Shown one piece after another: positions 12,214 to 24,189 of a DNA stretch of 64,000 nucleotides. Position numbers and translations under genes: made by a program. The notes beneath the pieces were generated by a model. That model saw only the letters and a list, made by a program, of their open reading frames with translations, searched no databases and was not told where the DNA came from. Where the stretch lies: positions 1 through 64,000 of the forward strand of contig VDMD01000058.1 of NCBI GenBank assembly GCA_007026445.1, given 5' to 3'. Within the stretch, counting starts at the first letter, position 1; each line of letters opens with the position of its first letter. This stretch comes from Schizophyllum amplum (Eukaryota > Basidiomycota > Agaricomycetes > Agaricales > Schizophyllaceae).

Positions 12214-14321
12214 ACGTGTTAAGTACCTCGTCAGATCGCGCGACCTTGCAAGGTAAGCTGGACCTGCCCAGGAAAATGCAATACACGCAGGTACCTAACG
12301 TGTGGAGGTACCTTCCCAGGCGTTAGGGACCTCACCAGCCTGGTCTAAGCTTTTAGCAAAATGTCTGATGGCCCGAGGTCCGCGAGCGCCTGGCGGATCT
12401 CCTCGCAGATGCTCGGGTCGCGCATGTCGAGGATGGTCAGCTCGCGCGTGAACATGGTGGCCGCATCTTCGGGAGCGCCCGGACGCGCAATGAAAGATTC
12501 GATGACGCGGATGCGCTCCTGTAGCTCGGCAGTCTCGTCGATAGGCAGGTCCTTTGAGAGCTTGGCGATCTCGCGCTTGAAGGCCGCGAATTCGAAGGGG
12601 CGACCACTAGCGACCGCGGAGTTGATTGCGGCCTGTATGTCGTCAGTTTGAGCTACGAATAGGAGAACAAAGGGAACACACCCGAACCAAAGTCTTCGTC
12701 CTCCGCATCAAACCATCCCCGACCGTGGTGAACGCGTTGTGCGCGAAGGTGACGTCGTCGAGATACGCAGCCGGGAAGATCAGCGCATGGACGCTGACCA
12801 TGTAGTTCAGATCCTCCTTTTCGTAGCGCTCGCGGATGCCGGCGACGAAGCGCTCCTCCACAAAGACGGCGATGGTGGGAGGGTGAATGAAACTCTCGCC
12901 GATGTTGGAGAATGCAGACAGGCGAGGATTGATGTCGCTGCAGCCGAATCGCAGGACGAGGCCGAGCCGAGACTTCTCGCAACGTTGTCCGTGTCGTTCA
13001 AGGAGGCGCTCGACAAGAGAGGAGGTAATTCGGCCGCTAGAGTTCCCTGCGATGGTATCAGTATTTTGCATGCACGACTCTAGGACGAAGCGTACCGATG
13101 TTGCCGCAAACAAGTACCGAGGACGGCGTGCTCTTATAAAGTGGTCAGAAAGCGAACAGAATGTAGGAATTGACTCACAAGATTTATCAAGAGCCTCGTA
13201 TCATATCCATAAAACTTGCCTCCCGTCATGGATCTGCGAGATATTAGTCCACAAACGCTTGACTCGTACTGCGGAAGAGCTACGTACATTATCTTCTTGA
13301 CAGTCCCAAATGATGTATAACGAATGGAGGTTTGCTCCTTGAATTCCACTTTCGAGCCGGCAACCATAGCGATCAAGGAGCAGTGGCGCCAGTCGGGACC
13401 AGTGGCGGGGTCGTACGGAGCCTGAGAGCGAGATGAACAAGGTAAACACATTGGCCGATATGTACATACCGATTCTTCGTACGCTTGAGAATGGGCACCC
13501 GCTGGCTGAGACGTTGAAGGGATGACTAAAGTTGATGAGGTGTTCGCGCTCGAGGCTGTGCTCTGGTCGCTTGCAAGACCGTTCGGCGTCTGGTCCGGGG
13601 TTGACGATTGATTCTTCGCAGGCGTCAGAGATGGCGGGGGAGACGTAGTCGGTGGCATAGAAGGAGGGGGCGAGGACTGGATGAGCATGCATTGGCTCAG
13701 AGGTACCTCCGAGAAGGATTTGGTCGGGGAGATGGGGACGAGCTTGTGCGTGCCCGGCGGTATCTGCGTCTGTAAGGGACAAATCAGCGATAGAATGGGA
13801 GAATGAAGATCATTACGCACCGAGATCCCTGATATCTGGGCCTTTGTGCTGTCTGGAAGAAGATCGAAGTTGGTGAGCTAGGGATCGTCAATACGGCGAA
13901 CTCAGAACTGACTTTGGCGCGCACCTTGCGACCCGAGTCCGGGTCGACAGCTGCCGTGGCAAGAACAGCGGATGGTTTCGCTTTCTTCGCTGGGGTGACA
14001 GGGACAGTCGCGGGGATATCTCCCGCGCTTCTGCGTCTCTTCGCCGGGGTGGACGGCGCTACTTGCTCAGACGACGACGTCGTTGGGACCGCATTCGACG
14101 CGTTATTCACCACCCTGAAGAGGCTGTCAGCATCCACACAACGACAACAGCACAGAGACGCACTTCAATCCCTCCTCCCGACGCTTCTGCACGATGATCT
14201 TGGCCGACGCTTGTCTGCTGCTCGAGAGTTTGCGCGCCAAAGCCTCCCTTGCGGCCGTCCTCCCGTCCTTCCATGACGACTTGTGACCCGTCGACCTCTT
14301 CCCCGTTGACTGTCGCTGCAT

Positions 14322-15066
14322 CGGGCAGAAAGCGCCTGCCCAGCGGAAGCAAGGAAGATGATGGCGGGAGCAAAGAAGCGCTCGGGAAGCAAATCAACAT
14401 TATCCCATTGGGGACGCGGCACACCGGCGCGAAGACCGGGGCGAGCCTGGGGCGAGCCTCCTTTCGGCTGTCGCTTTGTCTTCCCCATCACGGTCATCTC
14501 CCATGGTACGCCTTCCGTGACCGGCTTGGTCATCAGATGTTCAGACCCAGAGTCACTGCTGCATGACCGTCTTCAATATGATACCGCCAGCGCGTCATGA
14601 TGCAATGTCCTCTACCCAAATGCCACGCAGAAGTTCAAATATGAAGATCGGTGGTAGCTTTCATGGCAATCTCACGACGGAACCTGCTTACCCTTGGAGA
14701 GCTGATGCTGAAGAGATTTGACGACTCTAACTCTGCGCGAGTTGCTTGCTGTGCTCTCGCTCCCTGATGCTTGGTCTTTAGATTGTGGCAAATGTTGCCG
14801 CTTCCCAATGTGCATCATACCGCCGGTCCAAACCAAGGCTCAGCACAATGGTCATCTCCATTTTGGTATTATTTATGAACGGTCATACGGGTGCTGCATG
14901 AATGCATGAACCCTTAGTCCATTATTCACGCACATCCTGGTCACAAAGGCGAATCATTGTGCGTGCCCTATAAAAGCTGGGTCGACTCACGAGCGTCTCA
15001 CTGCCTCATACCCCATACACACTTTCTCTTGCAGCTCCTGCTATAGGCACTCATAGTTCACCTGCC
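14322..15066. other. Intergenic region upstream of two divergent duplicated genes
   Basis: No gene is supported. The part 14330-14610 matches 49690-49980 in reverse complement. A TATA box for the + strand gene lies at 14969-14975. Confidence 0.5.
14969..14975 (+). promoter_or_regulatory. TATA box of the left-arm C2H2-like gene
   Basis: TATAAAA lies 92 bp upstream of the ATG at 15067, within GCCCTATAAAAG. The same GCCCTATAAA core precedes both paralogues (49324-49330 and 47610-47616), which supports its use. Confidence 0.6.
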
Positions 15067-15888
15067 ATGTCCACTGCCATGGAACGCCTCGGCCTCGAAC
15101 GTCGCATCAACTCTCTACGAGCCGTCTACAACCTCGCCGACGCGCACACTGTCCCCAACCTCGTCGGCAACCATCTCACCTGCCGGTTCCAACCCGGCTG
15201 TAACTGGGTTGGCAGACGCCCCGACGAAAAGCGCGCCAAGGCAGACTTCGAAGCGCATATCAGAATGCACACGCAGGAGACGAGCCGCCAAAGGGATCTT
15301 CATCACGCTACCACCTCTACGCGATACGGCGCCTCGCTCATGCCTAATACCGCCGTGGTACCCGGCTTCACGGGCACTGTGATGAGCTTCTGCAGTTGGC
15401 GCGACTGCGGCCAGTCGTTTCATGTCCCTGATCACCTCATCCACCACGTAATGCAAGAGCATATGCATTCTGTCGCTGGTGTGTACTGCCCCCTCTGTGG
15501 GAATCTCATTGCACTGGAGATCGACAGCAAGCTAAGCGCAAGACTTGCGATGACCGTGGCACACAACAACAATAATGCGTATACCGATCCTAACGCGTAC
15601 GTCGTCCCGAGGACACACGGCAACAATTCCAGCCGGCAGAACGTCCTCGCAGTCTTCGTCAGTCAAGTTGACGGCAGGACATACACTGCAACGGTACCAC
15701 GCGGTACTCAGGTCAACATCGCGTCGGTCACTGAGGGCCACCCGCTGCAGATTATGCTGCAAAGCATCCTCCTCACCCACTACGAGGGGGCGAAGTGCGC
15801 CGCACTCGGTCGGGGACAAGTGGAGACGGTCGACACGATGGCACGGATCCATGGATGGCCCAAGGAGACCGACTCCCATCGTGGATAA
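15067..15888 (+). CDS. C2H2-like zinc-finger protein, left-arm copy
   Basis: This is a single-exon, 273 aa protein. A first putative zinc site is C39-x5-C45-x18-H64-x3-H68, and a second is C-x4-C-x12-H-x4-H (CSWRDCGQSF ... HHVMQEH). Shortly after comes a CPLC pair. The spacing is identical in the paralogues at 48387-49235 and 46938-47474. The start follows a TATA box by about 90 bp; a second ATG is at codon 5. The remaining C-terminal part is conserved with the right-arm copy, including HPLQIMLQSILLTHYEG. Nucleic-acid or protein binding is inferred from the fingers only. The family is otherwise unrecognised. Confidence 0.8.
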   Translation: MSTAMERLGLERRINSLRAVYNLADAHTVPNLVGNHLTCRFQPGCNWVGRRPDEKRAKADFEAHIRMHTQETSRQRDLHHATTSTRYGASLMPNTAVVPGFTGTVMSFCSWRDCGQSFHVPDHLIHHVMQEHMHSVAGVYCPLCGNLIALEIDSKLSARLAMTVAHNNNNAYTDPNAYVVPRTHGNNSSRQNVLAVFVSQVDGRTYTATVPRGTQVNIASVTEGHPLQIMLQSILLTHYEGAKCAALGRGQVETVDTMARIHGWPKETDSHRG

Positions 15889-16593
15889 TCGATGTCCGAT
15901 AATGAACTGCGGACTTGCAACTTCAGACTATGTTCATGCGTAGTTCGCCTTCTGGCAGACCGTTGGCGTGGACATTTACGACGCTGTATATATTTTCGAT
16001 GTACTATGACTGTGCTAGCTGCTCACAAGAAGTGTTTGTTGGCCCTTGGTCTCATAGAAAAAACATGAAATTCTTTCACCACGCGAGAGGCTGGTGATCG
16101 CTCATGAGCGCTGAGATGCAGGTGCGTGTTTGGCCGTGCTTGCTCCTATAGTAAGAGCGACTCGTGGACTGGCGGATACCATGGATATATGCGTGGTCCG
16201 CCTGTGTGTTAGCCGTTGGACGTTGGACACTCGCGATGCACATGGGATTGACCACCATGCGAGAGGATAATGACAGCCCACAAGGGTCGAAATGCAGGCG
16301 CCGTGCAGCTTGCTCCTTCGGCTGTACTTAGTCAGTCCCGCGAGCCGCCGAATTCCCACGTTCTGCACTGTGGATGTCGTACTTATCAGCTGAGAGTCTC
16401 TGAGATACACTGCACTGAAGGACTCGAGAGATGGTTTTCAAACCTAGTGAAGTCACGCACGAAGTTGAAACGATCGCGTGAAGTTGGAAATTGCACCTTG
16501 TCTTCCCCCCGCGTACATAGTAATACACCGCACGGCACGATGGCTTGAACGGCGGCGGCGCTCGAGCTTTTTCCAAGTCCCCTCACATCTACT
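15889..16593. other. Intergenic region with end of the inverted duplication
   Basis: No gene is supported. Around 16080-16135 and 16245-16300 there is a diverged direct repeat of about 50 bp (cores ACGCGAGAGG and ATGCGAGAGG). Matches to the other arm fade near 16380. Confidence 0.45.
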
Positions 16594-19500
16594 ATGTCTG
16601 ATCACTACCCCCCTCTCATTCTTGACGATGATGCTATCCACAACGACCGGTCTCTGAGATGGTACAATCACGACACGGCCGGAGACTTCCGCTTTCCTTT
16701 CGGCAGCAACGTCAGGCGGAGGGTGAATGAGGTACCCGAGTGGTACCTCGTATGGGTGCAGAGGCATCTGCGATACCGTACGGTGCGTTTGGGCGTTCTG
16801 TCTGCACGCCAAGGAAGCTGACTCTCCGACAGGGCGCGACAGAGATATACGACGCGGTCAAGTCCTATGTTGATGGCATGCAAGACTGCGCGGACGAGTG
16901 GTTCGCGGAATTTATCGTCCCCTGCGGAGTGCAACATCGGGGGAAGACTCTGCGACGGTGCGGGGATCGCAAATGGCTGAGCTGGGTGATCCAGCGATCG
17001 TGGCTTCGGCAAAACGTACGTGATCGTATCCTTAGAGATATTCGTCTTTCTGACTCTTCGCAGTGCCCGCTATTCGTAGAGGCTGTGGGGATATGGCTCA
17101 AGAGCAAGACGGGGTTCAAGGCCGCTGCCGATCGATCCACATTCCTTCCCCCGTCGCAATACCGTATCGACCTTCGCGATTCCATGCCCGACGACGAGGT
17201 CGTGTCAAGCGATGGCGAGGAAGAGGATGAAGATATTTCTGAAGACAACGTCACGATAACCAGGGAACATGCGTTCGAGGGTGACTTGGAGGAAGAAGAC
17301 GAAGCCCCCGATCAGGACGCGTCAGTGTCAGACGCTGAGGACCACCGGGTGCGTGATCTTCATAGTTCCTTCTCACTTGTTGCTGATACCATTCCTCAGA
17401 GCTCCCAAGCTGCCTCCTCCTACGACCGTCAAAGCAGCACCGAAGGCTTCATTGTCGACGACAGCGTCCTCGAGGCTAGCACCGACGATGAGGCGTTCGC
17501 CGAGCTGGAGCGCGCGGACCCATCCCTCAAGAACCACCGCAAGCGGCCGCGATCCTCACGCGGCGCACCGTCTGAAAATGATGTACAAAAGCGCGGACGA
17601 CTCTCCCTCTCCCAGAGGTCAAGACGCGTACTTCCACCATCGTCCCCTTCCGGAAGTTCGCCCGGCCCCGATTCGCCCAGTCCCGATTCTCCCAGTCCCG
17701 ATCCCAGCGGCTCCCCGAATCCACAACGTATGCCAACACCCGACGATACCCCTCCACCCTCTCAGCGTACCCGAGCGCGCACGCAAGCCGTACAGGAGCC
17801 GAAATCCGCTCGGCCTCGCACCCGGGCGCAGACAGCCGTTGACAGCCCAACCACAACCCCAGCCTGGACGTCGAGTGCTTCCCAAAAGCCCCTTCGCACC
17901 TACGCATCTCTGCGTAAGAGGCGCATGCAGGCGGCTCGAATCGCGCAGCTCGTGGATTCGCCATCGGACACCTCAGATAGCGACGAGGACTTGCCCGCCG
18001 CACGAGGGGGGACGTCTGCGAGCAACGATGACGTGCCCCATCCCGTGAAGGGACAGAAGCACCTTGTCCTCTCGCATGTCGAGATCTCGGTACCCCCGTC
18101 GCAACGAAGATCGACGACAGGATTTACGTCTCCGGACGAAAAGCCACCTCTCAACAACGACTCATCCCACGATGATCATGCGAGTGTTCCAGCACATACT
18201 CAACAGGCCGTCAAGCAGCAGCATCGGCCGCGCTTGGTCCTCGACTACGTTGAGATCTCGACGCCGCCGCGGAACCGTACGACAATCAAGACGGACCCTT
18301 CGGACTCTGACTCTCGTCCGGCGGCGAGCTCCAGTGCGCATGCAGGAAGGCCATCGAGGCGGGCGATGGACGCCGGATCCGACCCAGCATCGTCTCGGCC
18401 ACCCACCAAGACGCGCCACAAGGAGGACGCGGAGCGCGTGCCGCTGGACATGGTGGAAGTGAAGGTGTTACGAAGCTCGGCGCGACTCACGCATTCTACG
18501 GCTATCGTGTCGACGTCGTTAACACGTTCTGCGCCGCCTGGAAGCGGAGCTCAGGCATCCCCTGAACGTCGACAAGCTTCGCTTGATACTGAACCTCGAC
18601 CTTCGCCTGACGCTAGATCTCGGGCTTCGCCCTCCCCTCAACCTTCCATCTCATCGCAGTCTCTACCTGGACCGCGGCGTTCGTCTCGTCTCATCGTGCC
18701 GTCGTCCAACAAACGACGCCCCGCGTCGCCCGCCGGTGAGCCGAGGGAGTCGAAGAGGGCACGGACGACGGAGAACCAGGCGTCCTCATCTAAAGATGAC
18801 GGTGCCGAGCGGCGGGCGAACACAGGTACGTATATGGCAAGACCTATTTGACTGTATTAAAGAGCTGACATTCCCTCCAGTAGTTCGGACGACCTGGGCA
18901 GGTGCTCCAACAAGATCGGCGGGAGTTCACACGGGTGCGAAGGGGTTGTCGGGCGCGACTTCTGAGCCTTCGGGGCCGGCAGCATCAGGTTCGATCGTTG
19001 CTTCACCAACAAGGACGAAGGTCGCGTTATTGTCGAAGCTCGCGCCTGGACCGTCCTCCATGGCAGCCTCATCGCCGAAGCTCGAATACCGCTCGTCATC
19101 CCAGACGACGACTACCGCGGATAGGACCACAACGGTGGAGACAATTACCTTGACAATAACAAGGATCTCATCGCGGAAGCCCATCTCCTCTGGCAACGAC
19201 GTAGCGAACATATCCGAAGCGAGCGCCTCAAATGGTCCTCCGGCGAAGACGGCCGTTCAATCATCCGAGGCAGGCACTTCGTCCCTCAAGAAGGATAACT
19301 CGACATTTAAAGCGGCGGGCCCCTTATCCAAGGCGAACGGTCCTCCGTCGAAGGCCAGACGCGGTGGTTCATCGGGTGCTCTCTCCGAACAGCCCGCACC
19401 GGCCGTGTCGAGCTCGTCCACGCCATCGACAAGCTCCACCACTGTCATAGCGAGTTCGACCACGATCACTCCGAGGTCAGGTACGGTTGCTCCTAGCTCA

Positions 19501-20625
19501 GGACTTCGTACGGAGATCACAAGCGCCATCGCTCCATCCAGCTCCCGTGCCACTATCTTGCGCCCCTCTGCATTGAGCAGCCGACCTTCTACTTCAACCG
19601 CCGTACCGTCCGTCCGTCCCTCCGCCTCCGTCCGATTCTCTACATCCGCCGCCGGACCATCCACCGCTTCCCGCGACCCAAGCGCCCTGCCGCTCGCGCC
19701 GAAGCGGAGGAACAAGAGATCCATCCTCGCGGCGGTCATGCGCGGCGAAGTGGAGCAGCGCCCGCGCTCACTGACGCCCGAAGGCGAGTGGGTGTGGTAC
19801 CAGGATGATAACGATCGGCTGGTGAAGCGTCCGGTGACGAAAAAGCAAGAGGAGGATGAGGATAAGCCAGACGTACATTTGGAGAAGCATAAGAAGGACG
19901 AGGGGAAGCGCGAGGATGAGGACACGGGGAAGCGCCGACGGGGTACAGAAAAACGCGGGGAGGACCTGGAGAAGCCCGAGGAGGAGGACGCCGATACAAG
20001 AGCCCTCTCGCCCTTGATGATTGACCTCATCTCGTCTGATGAGGAACAGGAAGTCGCCGACCAGCCGGTTGCCGGGCAGGACATCGTGGCGGGAGGCAAC
20101 ACGGCGGACGTGGATGTCGCGAACCAGGAGGTGCCGGAGACAGACGAGGAGGCCGTCAGAAGGGAGAGGAAGAAGGAGCGGAAGCGCTTGCGTCGGGAGC
20201 AGAAGGAACAGGATGCGCGTGAGGAACAGGAACGCGCAGAGCAGGAGCGCAGCGCGACCCTCGTCAAGAAGGAGAAGAAGCGCGTGAAGAGGGAGAAGAA
20301 GGAGCGAGACGAACGAGCGCGGGAGACGGACCAAGAACAGCCATCGCATGGAGAGCCTGCACCGGTGGAGATTCAGAAGGCTTCAGGCAAGTCGGGCGGC
20401 TCGAAGTCGGCGAAGGGAAAGGGACAGGTGAAGGTGAAGGTGAAGGTGAAGGGAGAACAGCACGCGCCCCTTCGTCACTGGAACAGCAGGCTGGCGGCGC
20501 GTATGCGCGGTGAGATTCCTCCAGAAGAGCGTCCGGCCGCATACGACGAGCGTGAGTGGGAGGGGAAGAAGTGGATCCTGGTCCAGGGCGACGATGATAG
20601 ATTATATCGCAAGGTAGTTGAATAG
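16594..20625 (+). CDS. Large, mostly disordered charged protein with duplicated C-terminal motif
   Basis: Five exons join in frame: 16594-16782, 16833-17015, 17064-17348, 17400-18825 and 18881-20625, giving about 1275 aa. Introns are 48-55 nt. The first ~170 residues look globular and Trp-rich (EVPEWYLVWVQRHLRYR; KWLSWVIQRSWLRQN). An acidic stretch and long Pro/Ser/Arg-rich disordered regions follow. A LVLSHVEISVPP / LVLDYVEISTPP / PLDMVEVKVL motif recurs three times in the middle. The lysine/glutamate-rich C-terminal third contains two copies of a motif (near residues 972-1010 and 1229-1275) of the form A.MRGE ... EW ... DD(N/D)DRL..K. A nuclear or chromatin role would be a guess. The family is not recognised. 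Confidence 0.75.
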
Positions 20626-20946
20626 AGCTTGTGCATCGAACGGTGTCGATTTTCTCCTGTCCCCTTCGGTACTACTGCTCTTGCTGCCACAGTAAGTCCC
20701 CAGGACGTTGTCGGCAAGTCACTCTCAAACCGTCGGCCGGCACTTGCGATGACGGCGCGCGTACAAGTGGGACGACAATTAGGCACGTCTGTTTGGGTGC
20801 GAGTCTCTGGAGATGTCAGGTGCCGAGATAACCCATCGTCGAGCGAGATAAGAATGCGGCACCAAAGCCTTCGGCACTATCTTGATTGGCATAACACGAG
20901 ATATCATACAGACAAACTATACTGAACCTTTTTGTTCGCGCTACCG
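20626..20946. other. Short intergenic stretch between convergent genes
   Basis: The 3' ends of the large charged-protein gene and the membrane-protein gene face each other here. No gene or repeat is seen. Confidence 0.5.
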
Positions 20947-23596
20947 TCATATATGAGTGTACATGCCATGACCATGTACGTGTTCATTCTTGCGCGTTGT
21001 CACGCCCTTCTCGTGATTAGGTAAGCGCGTCTCCGACAACGTACGTATCGCGTCCGCATCCACAGCCGGCAGATGCGCTAATGCTGCCTCCAGCCCGCAG
21101 GCAATGCAGTCGACATGCGCGCCAGTCTCGTCCACGACGCCCTATCGGTTTGGATCAGCCGCGGGAGACGACAACAGGAGAGACAACAGAAGTCGAAGCA
21201 AACTGCTCGCCGCCACTTACACTTTGCATGGGCCCCGGTAGCATCTTTCGCAGCATATCAGGGTCTCGCCCTACCATTGTCGAATGGCCTATGTAGTCCA
21301 GCACCCTCCAACCGACCACGAGGTGGCGAGCGTGAACTCGGAGCCGCGCTAGGGCATCCACGGCATCGCGCACGTTCTGGTTGTCTGGATCTACCACAAC
21401 GAATCAGCCGATGATCGCGCAAGCGATGTAACGATACAAAGCCAGCAACTCACAATCCGTCGCCCAGTCCCAGAGCCCCACCCATGCGCAGAACCAGCTC
21501 TGGGGGCACATAGAGAACTAGGATAGCCAGCAGATCGAACAAGCCGTTTTCGACTTTGTAGATCTGTGCGTAGAAGACGAGCACGACGTGGACAGCGATT
21601 GCCCAGAATGCCTCAATAAGGACGAGCCTCGCCTTGTGAGGAAGCTCTGCCGTGACTGTGTTGAGACTCGTGAGCCCATCCTAGACAACCAACAACTGAG
21701 AACTCACAAAAGGCTCAAATTTTATAGGAATCCCAGCGAGGTTGTACTTGCGCATATCCTCGAACAACATATGGACGCCCCCGTAAAGTTCGCCAATGTC
21801 TGCTCAGAAGTGGGAGGCTCTGCGAAACGGTGAGCTCGGAGTCCCATGCGATAACAGCTTTAATTCTCTCACCATGTCGAAGAATGAGAATCAGTGCATC
21901 GAGCCTATGCTGCATGCGCCCCAGACCACCGACCCACGCAAGCCGAGCACGGATATCGGAAATCAGCCTGGCGCTTCCGTCAGCCTCGAGCGGGAGAGAG
22001 CGGCGGATGCTAAGTACTTACAGCCTCATCAAAGGTGACTGGCATCTCAGTCTTGTTATCGCCTTCGTCAGGTCATGCGCGGCGCGGACGACATCGCGCC
22101 GCGGGTTGAGTCTTGGTATGCCCGTCTTCGCCGTGTAAAGGAATTCCTTATGCAACGTACGCCTGACTATGAAGTTACTTTGTTCCCATGCCACTCACTT
22201 GAACGTGACGTTCAGGTTTTTCTGGTCCTTGCCTCCGAGTCAGCAGAAGGGGACAATATGCTCTCCGTGGTCTGCGCATCTCATCAAACACCTGCGAAAC
22301 GGCGAGCTGAGGACCACTCACTATATCTTTTGGGTCGTCCGAATCGCGAGCCATCATGCACGCGGCGTTATACTTTGCGTCAATTTCTGAGCCCAGCGCA
22401 TTACTGTCCTCCTCCAACACCGCCCACTCATGAAATACGTCTGATATGGTTTTGGACGTCGGTGTAGGGGAGGAAGCAAACTGCCCTTGCTATATCAGCC
22501 GCAGAGTGATTCACTGCGCAGATAAGTACTCACTTGCCGGTCAAACTCGTGAAAGAAGGTCATGACTTGAACCGCTTGCTCGACTTCGAGGTCTGCAGAT
22601 TCAAGCAAAGTCTGGGCTACGGCGAAGAGCGCCTTCCAGGCTGCGATGGATGCACGAGCGGCGCTGCTAAAACGGTCGATGTTGCCGTTGTTGGCGATGG
22701 ATAGGACGATGGAAGAGCCCTAGGTGAATTGTGAGTGACATAGACGCCAGATGGTCGTATTTACGCACCGTCCTTTCTTCCAGATATGAGTCGACAAGCG
22801 ACGAGCACGATGGCAAATGGACCGATGAGTGCAAGACTGTACGTTAGCGCGTTTTGTATGCCACTAGACACCTCGAAAACGAGCGTATCTTCATGATATG
22901 ACAAGATCATGAGAGCAATCACATAGTACAGCGCTTCGTAGATCTCCCTTGCTGATACTAAGGGCGGAGATTCAACGATATTTCAAGTCTACTATGCTTC
23001 AGCGAGATTCGGACGGTATGGACGAGGCAGAGCAGAACTCACGGGTATCGTACTGAGCTGGAGTCGGTCCAGGTGGAAAAACGTGGTCGTGCATAGATAC
23101 TCGAGACTGTTCCGTTCCGCAATGGGATCGTACGTCATCGAGGTTGTAGAAGCAGCGCCGGGAGTCCAGTCCTTACTCGTCGTCCAGCGCATATTCCTGC
23201 GCAATGCGGCGTAGCAAAGTCGATCTCGTCCTGCGCCGCCCCAAAGCTGGCACCCGCCCAAATGAGCCATTTTCGTGATTCATTCCGCGCACTGTAGGGA
23301 GGGCATCAACGTCGCATGCATGTGAATGGAGGAGCGAACACACCGGCTGGTCGTTGGGTCAAAGCCCGGTCGCGCAGGTTCAAGCCGATCCCGTGAAGAC
23401 TGTTCATGGCCTCATCTCTCATGCGTGCGCTATGTTCCTCTACGGTGATCTCTCCACGTCGTAGCCGCGCCCTGTTGGCATGGAACAGTAGGTAGCGCTC
23501 GACAACAGTTCTGTGGACGGCGTCGAGAGCATCAAAAACGTGTAGAATCCACGATCGTTGAGCACCACGAGCGCTCATCTCAGACTCTGGGAACAT
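20947..23596 (-). pseudogene. Multi-pass membrane protein, probable inactivated tandem copy
   Basis: This copy is colinear with the paralogue at 24190-26845 over its whole length. The N-terminal block contains LHVFDALDAVHRTVVERYLL and the central exon near 22770-22975 is hydrophobic (IYEALYYVIALMILSYHED). The C-terminal block contains DETGAHVDCIACGLEAALA. It has two defects. One base is missing near 23218 relative to the paralogue (AAQDEID then frame loss), although the following codons are conserved in the shifted frame. An in-frame TGA follows LNVTFK near 22200. Either could be a sequencing error, but together they suggest decay. The start is the first ATG of the conserved N-terminus (23594-23596). 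Confidence 0.6.
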
Positions 23597-24189
23597 GATG
23601 GAGGAAATAAAGGGGGGTATGCAACGGCAAACATGTCCAATAAGCCTCGATGGCGTGTGACGGCTGTCTGTCTTCAGGATCGACGGCACATGAACGGTGG
23701 ATGGCAAATCCTAGCACAAACTCGAGCTTCACTTTCTCAAGCTCTTTACAACAAGTTGTTCCTTGTTACCGGAAGCGGCGGAAACAGGAATCGTACGCTC
23801 GATATGGACGTCGAACGTTGAACGTTGAATGTTGAACGTTGAACTCTGAGAAGTTCAGTTGAAGAGAGACGTGACATTTACCGCGAGATGTCACATACCA
23901 CGTGCTAGATCGTCACTTACCGACGCGCCCACTGGTCTTCAGCCTACGCCTGAATCGACCTAGCATCGCCCGGACACCCATTTCCAGAACGCGCCTTCCA
24001 CTGGACTTTGCAAGAGTGGACCACCTACCGCCGACTCTGTCTTGGGATGACGGCACGCACAAATGGAACGATTGCTGTGAACTGGATGAAATACACAACC
24101 CTCAAGGCTATATGAGGAAGATATTATAATTCATTCTACTTTCCTCACCACTGTCACGTGTGAGCGTACACACCAAGCCCCAAGTCAGC
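23597..24189. other. Intergenic region between the tandem membrane-protein genes
   Basis: No gene is supported. It contains the 7-mer tandem repeat at 23811-23844. It should hold the promoter of the upstream copy's minus-strand transcript and the 3' end of the other copy. Confidence 0.45.
23811..23844. repeat. Short tandem repeat of GAACGTT units
   Basis: Four to five copies of a 7 bp unit (GAACGTT, one variant GAATGTT) run head to tail just 5' of the 20947-23596 gene. Confidence 0.75.

Larger units (their letters stand above)
8214..12370. mobile_element. 4.16 kb insertion with 15 bp terminal inverted repeats
   Basis: CATCAGACATTTTGC at 8214-8228 is exactly inverted at 12356-12370. The insertion interrupts an exon whose uninterrupted form is on the other arm near 51905-51930. 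CGA abuts the left end (8211-8213) and occurs three bases outside the right end (12374-12376). A 3 bp target duplication fits if GCC belongs to the right end. Subterminal zones repeat CTAAGG/CTAAGGCTGG on the left (8328-8420) and CCTTAG/CGCCTTAG on the right (12160-12205). A 29 bp direct-repeat pair (8240-8268, 12318-12346) also lies near the ends. No transposase is recognisable inside, so this looks like a non-autonomous DNA transposon, possibly carrying captured host sequence. Confidence 0.7.
7624..14321 (-). pseudogene. Conserved protein of unknown function, split by an insertion
   Basis: This is the inverted copy of the gene at 49982-52508. Its 5' part lies at 12371-14321, starting at MQRQSTGKRSTGHKSSWKD, and its 3' part at 7624-8213. 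The break falls inside one exon. The codons for EEIRQALADL stop at about 12371 and the continuation VARKFTNVCPEKA resumes at about 8210, with 8214-12370 between. Outside the break the exons keep the same order and frames as the intact copy, so the insertion may be what ended its function. Transcripts from the 5' part could still exist. Confidence 0.75.
4085..16380. repeat. Left arm of a large inverted duplication
   Basis: This stretch is collinear, in reverse complement, with 48060-56731. In order it carries a dynamin fragment, a RING gene, a gene of unknown function and a C2H2-like gene, plus matching intergenic sequence. For example, 14570-14610 matches 49690-49740 and 16095-16135 matches 48130-48175. 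The inner 8214-12370 block has no counterpart and is a later insertion. The 4085 boundary is sharp: the match starts inside the codons for VLSELIMTR of the dynamin gene. Confidence 0.85.

Noticed and set aside
8206..12378. 8 bp target duplication that would assign the insertion to a KDZ-like or hAT class
   Set aside because: Comparison with the empty site on the other arm allows at most a 3 bp CGA duplication; no 8 bp match exists.
19257..20267. 336-codon Ser/Arg-rich open frame on the minus strand
   Set aside because: It is the antisense of the long Ser/Thr/Lys/Glu-rich exon of the 16594-20625 gene. Low-complexity codon use keeps the opposite strand open.
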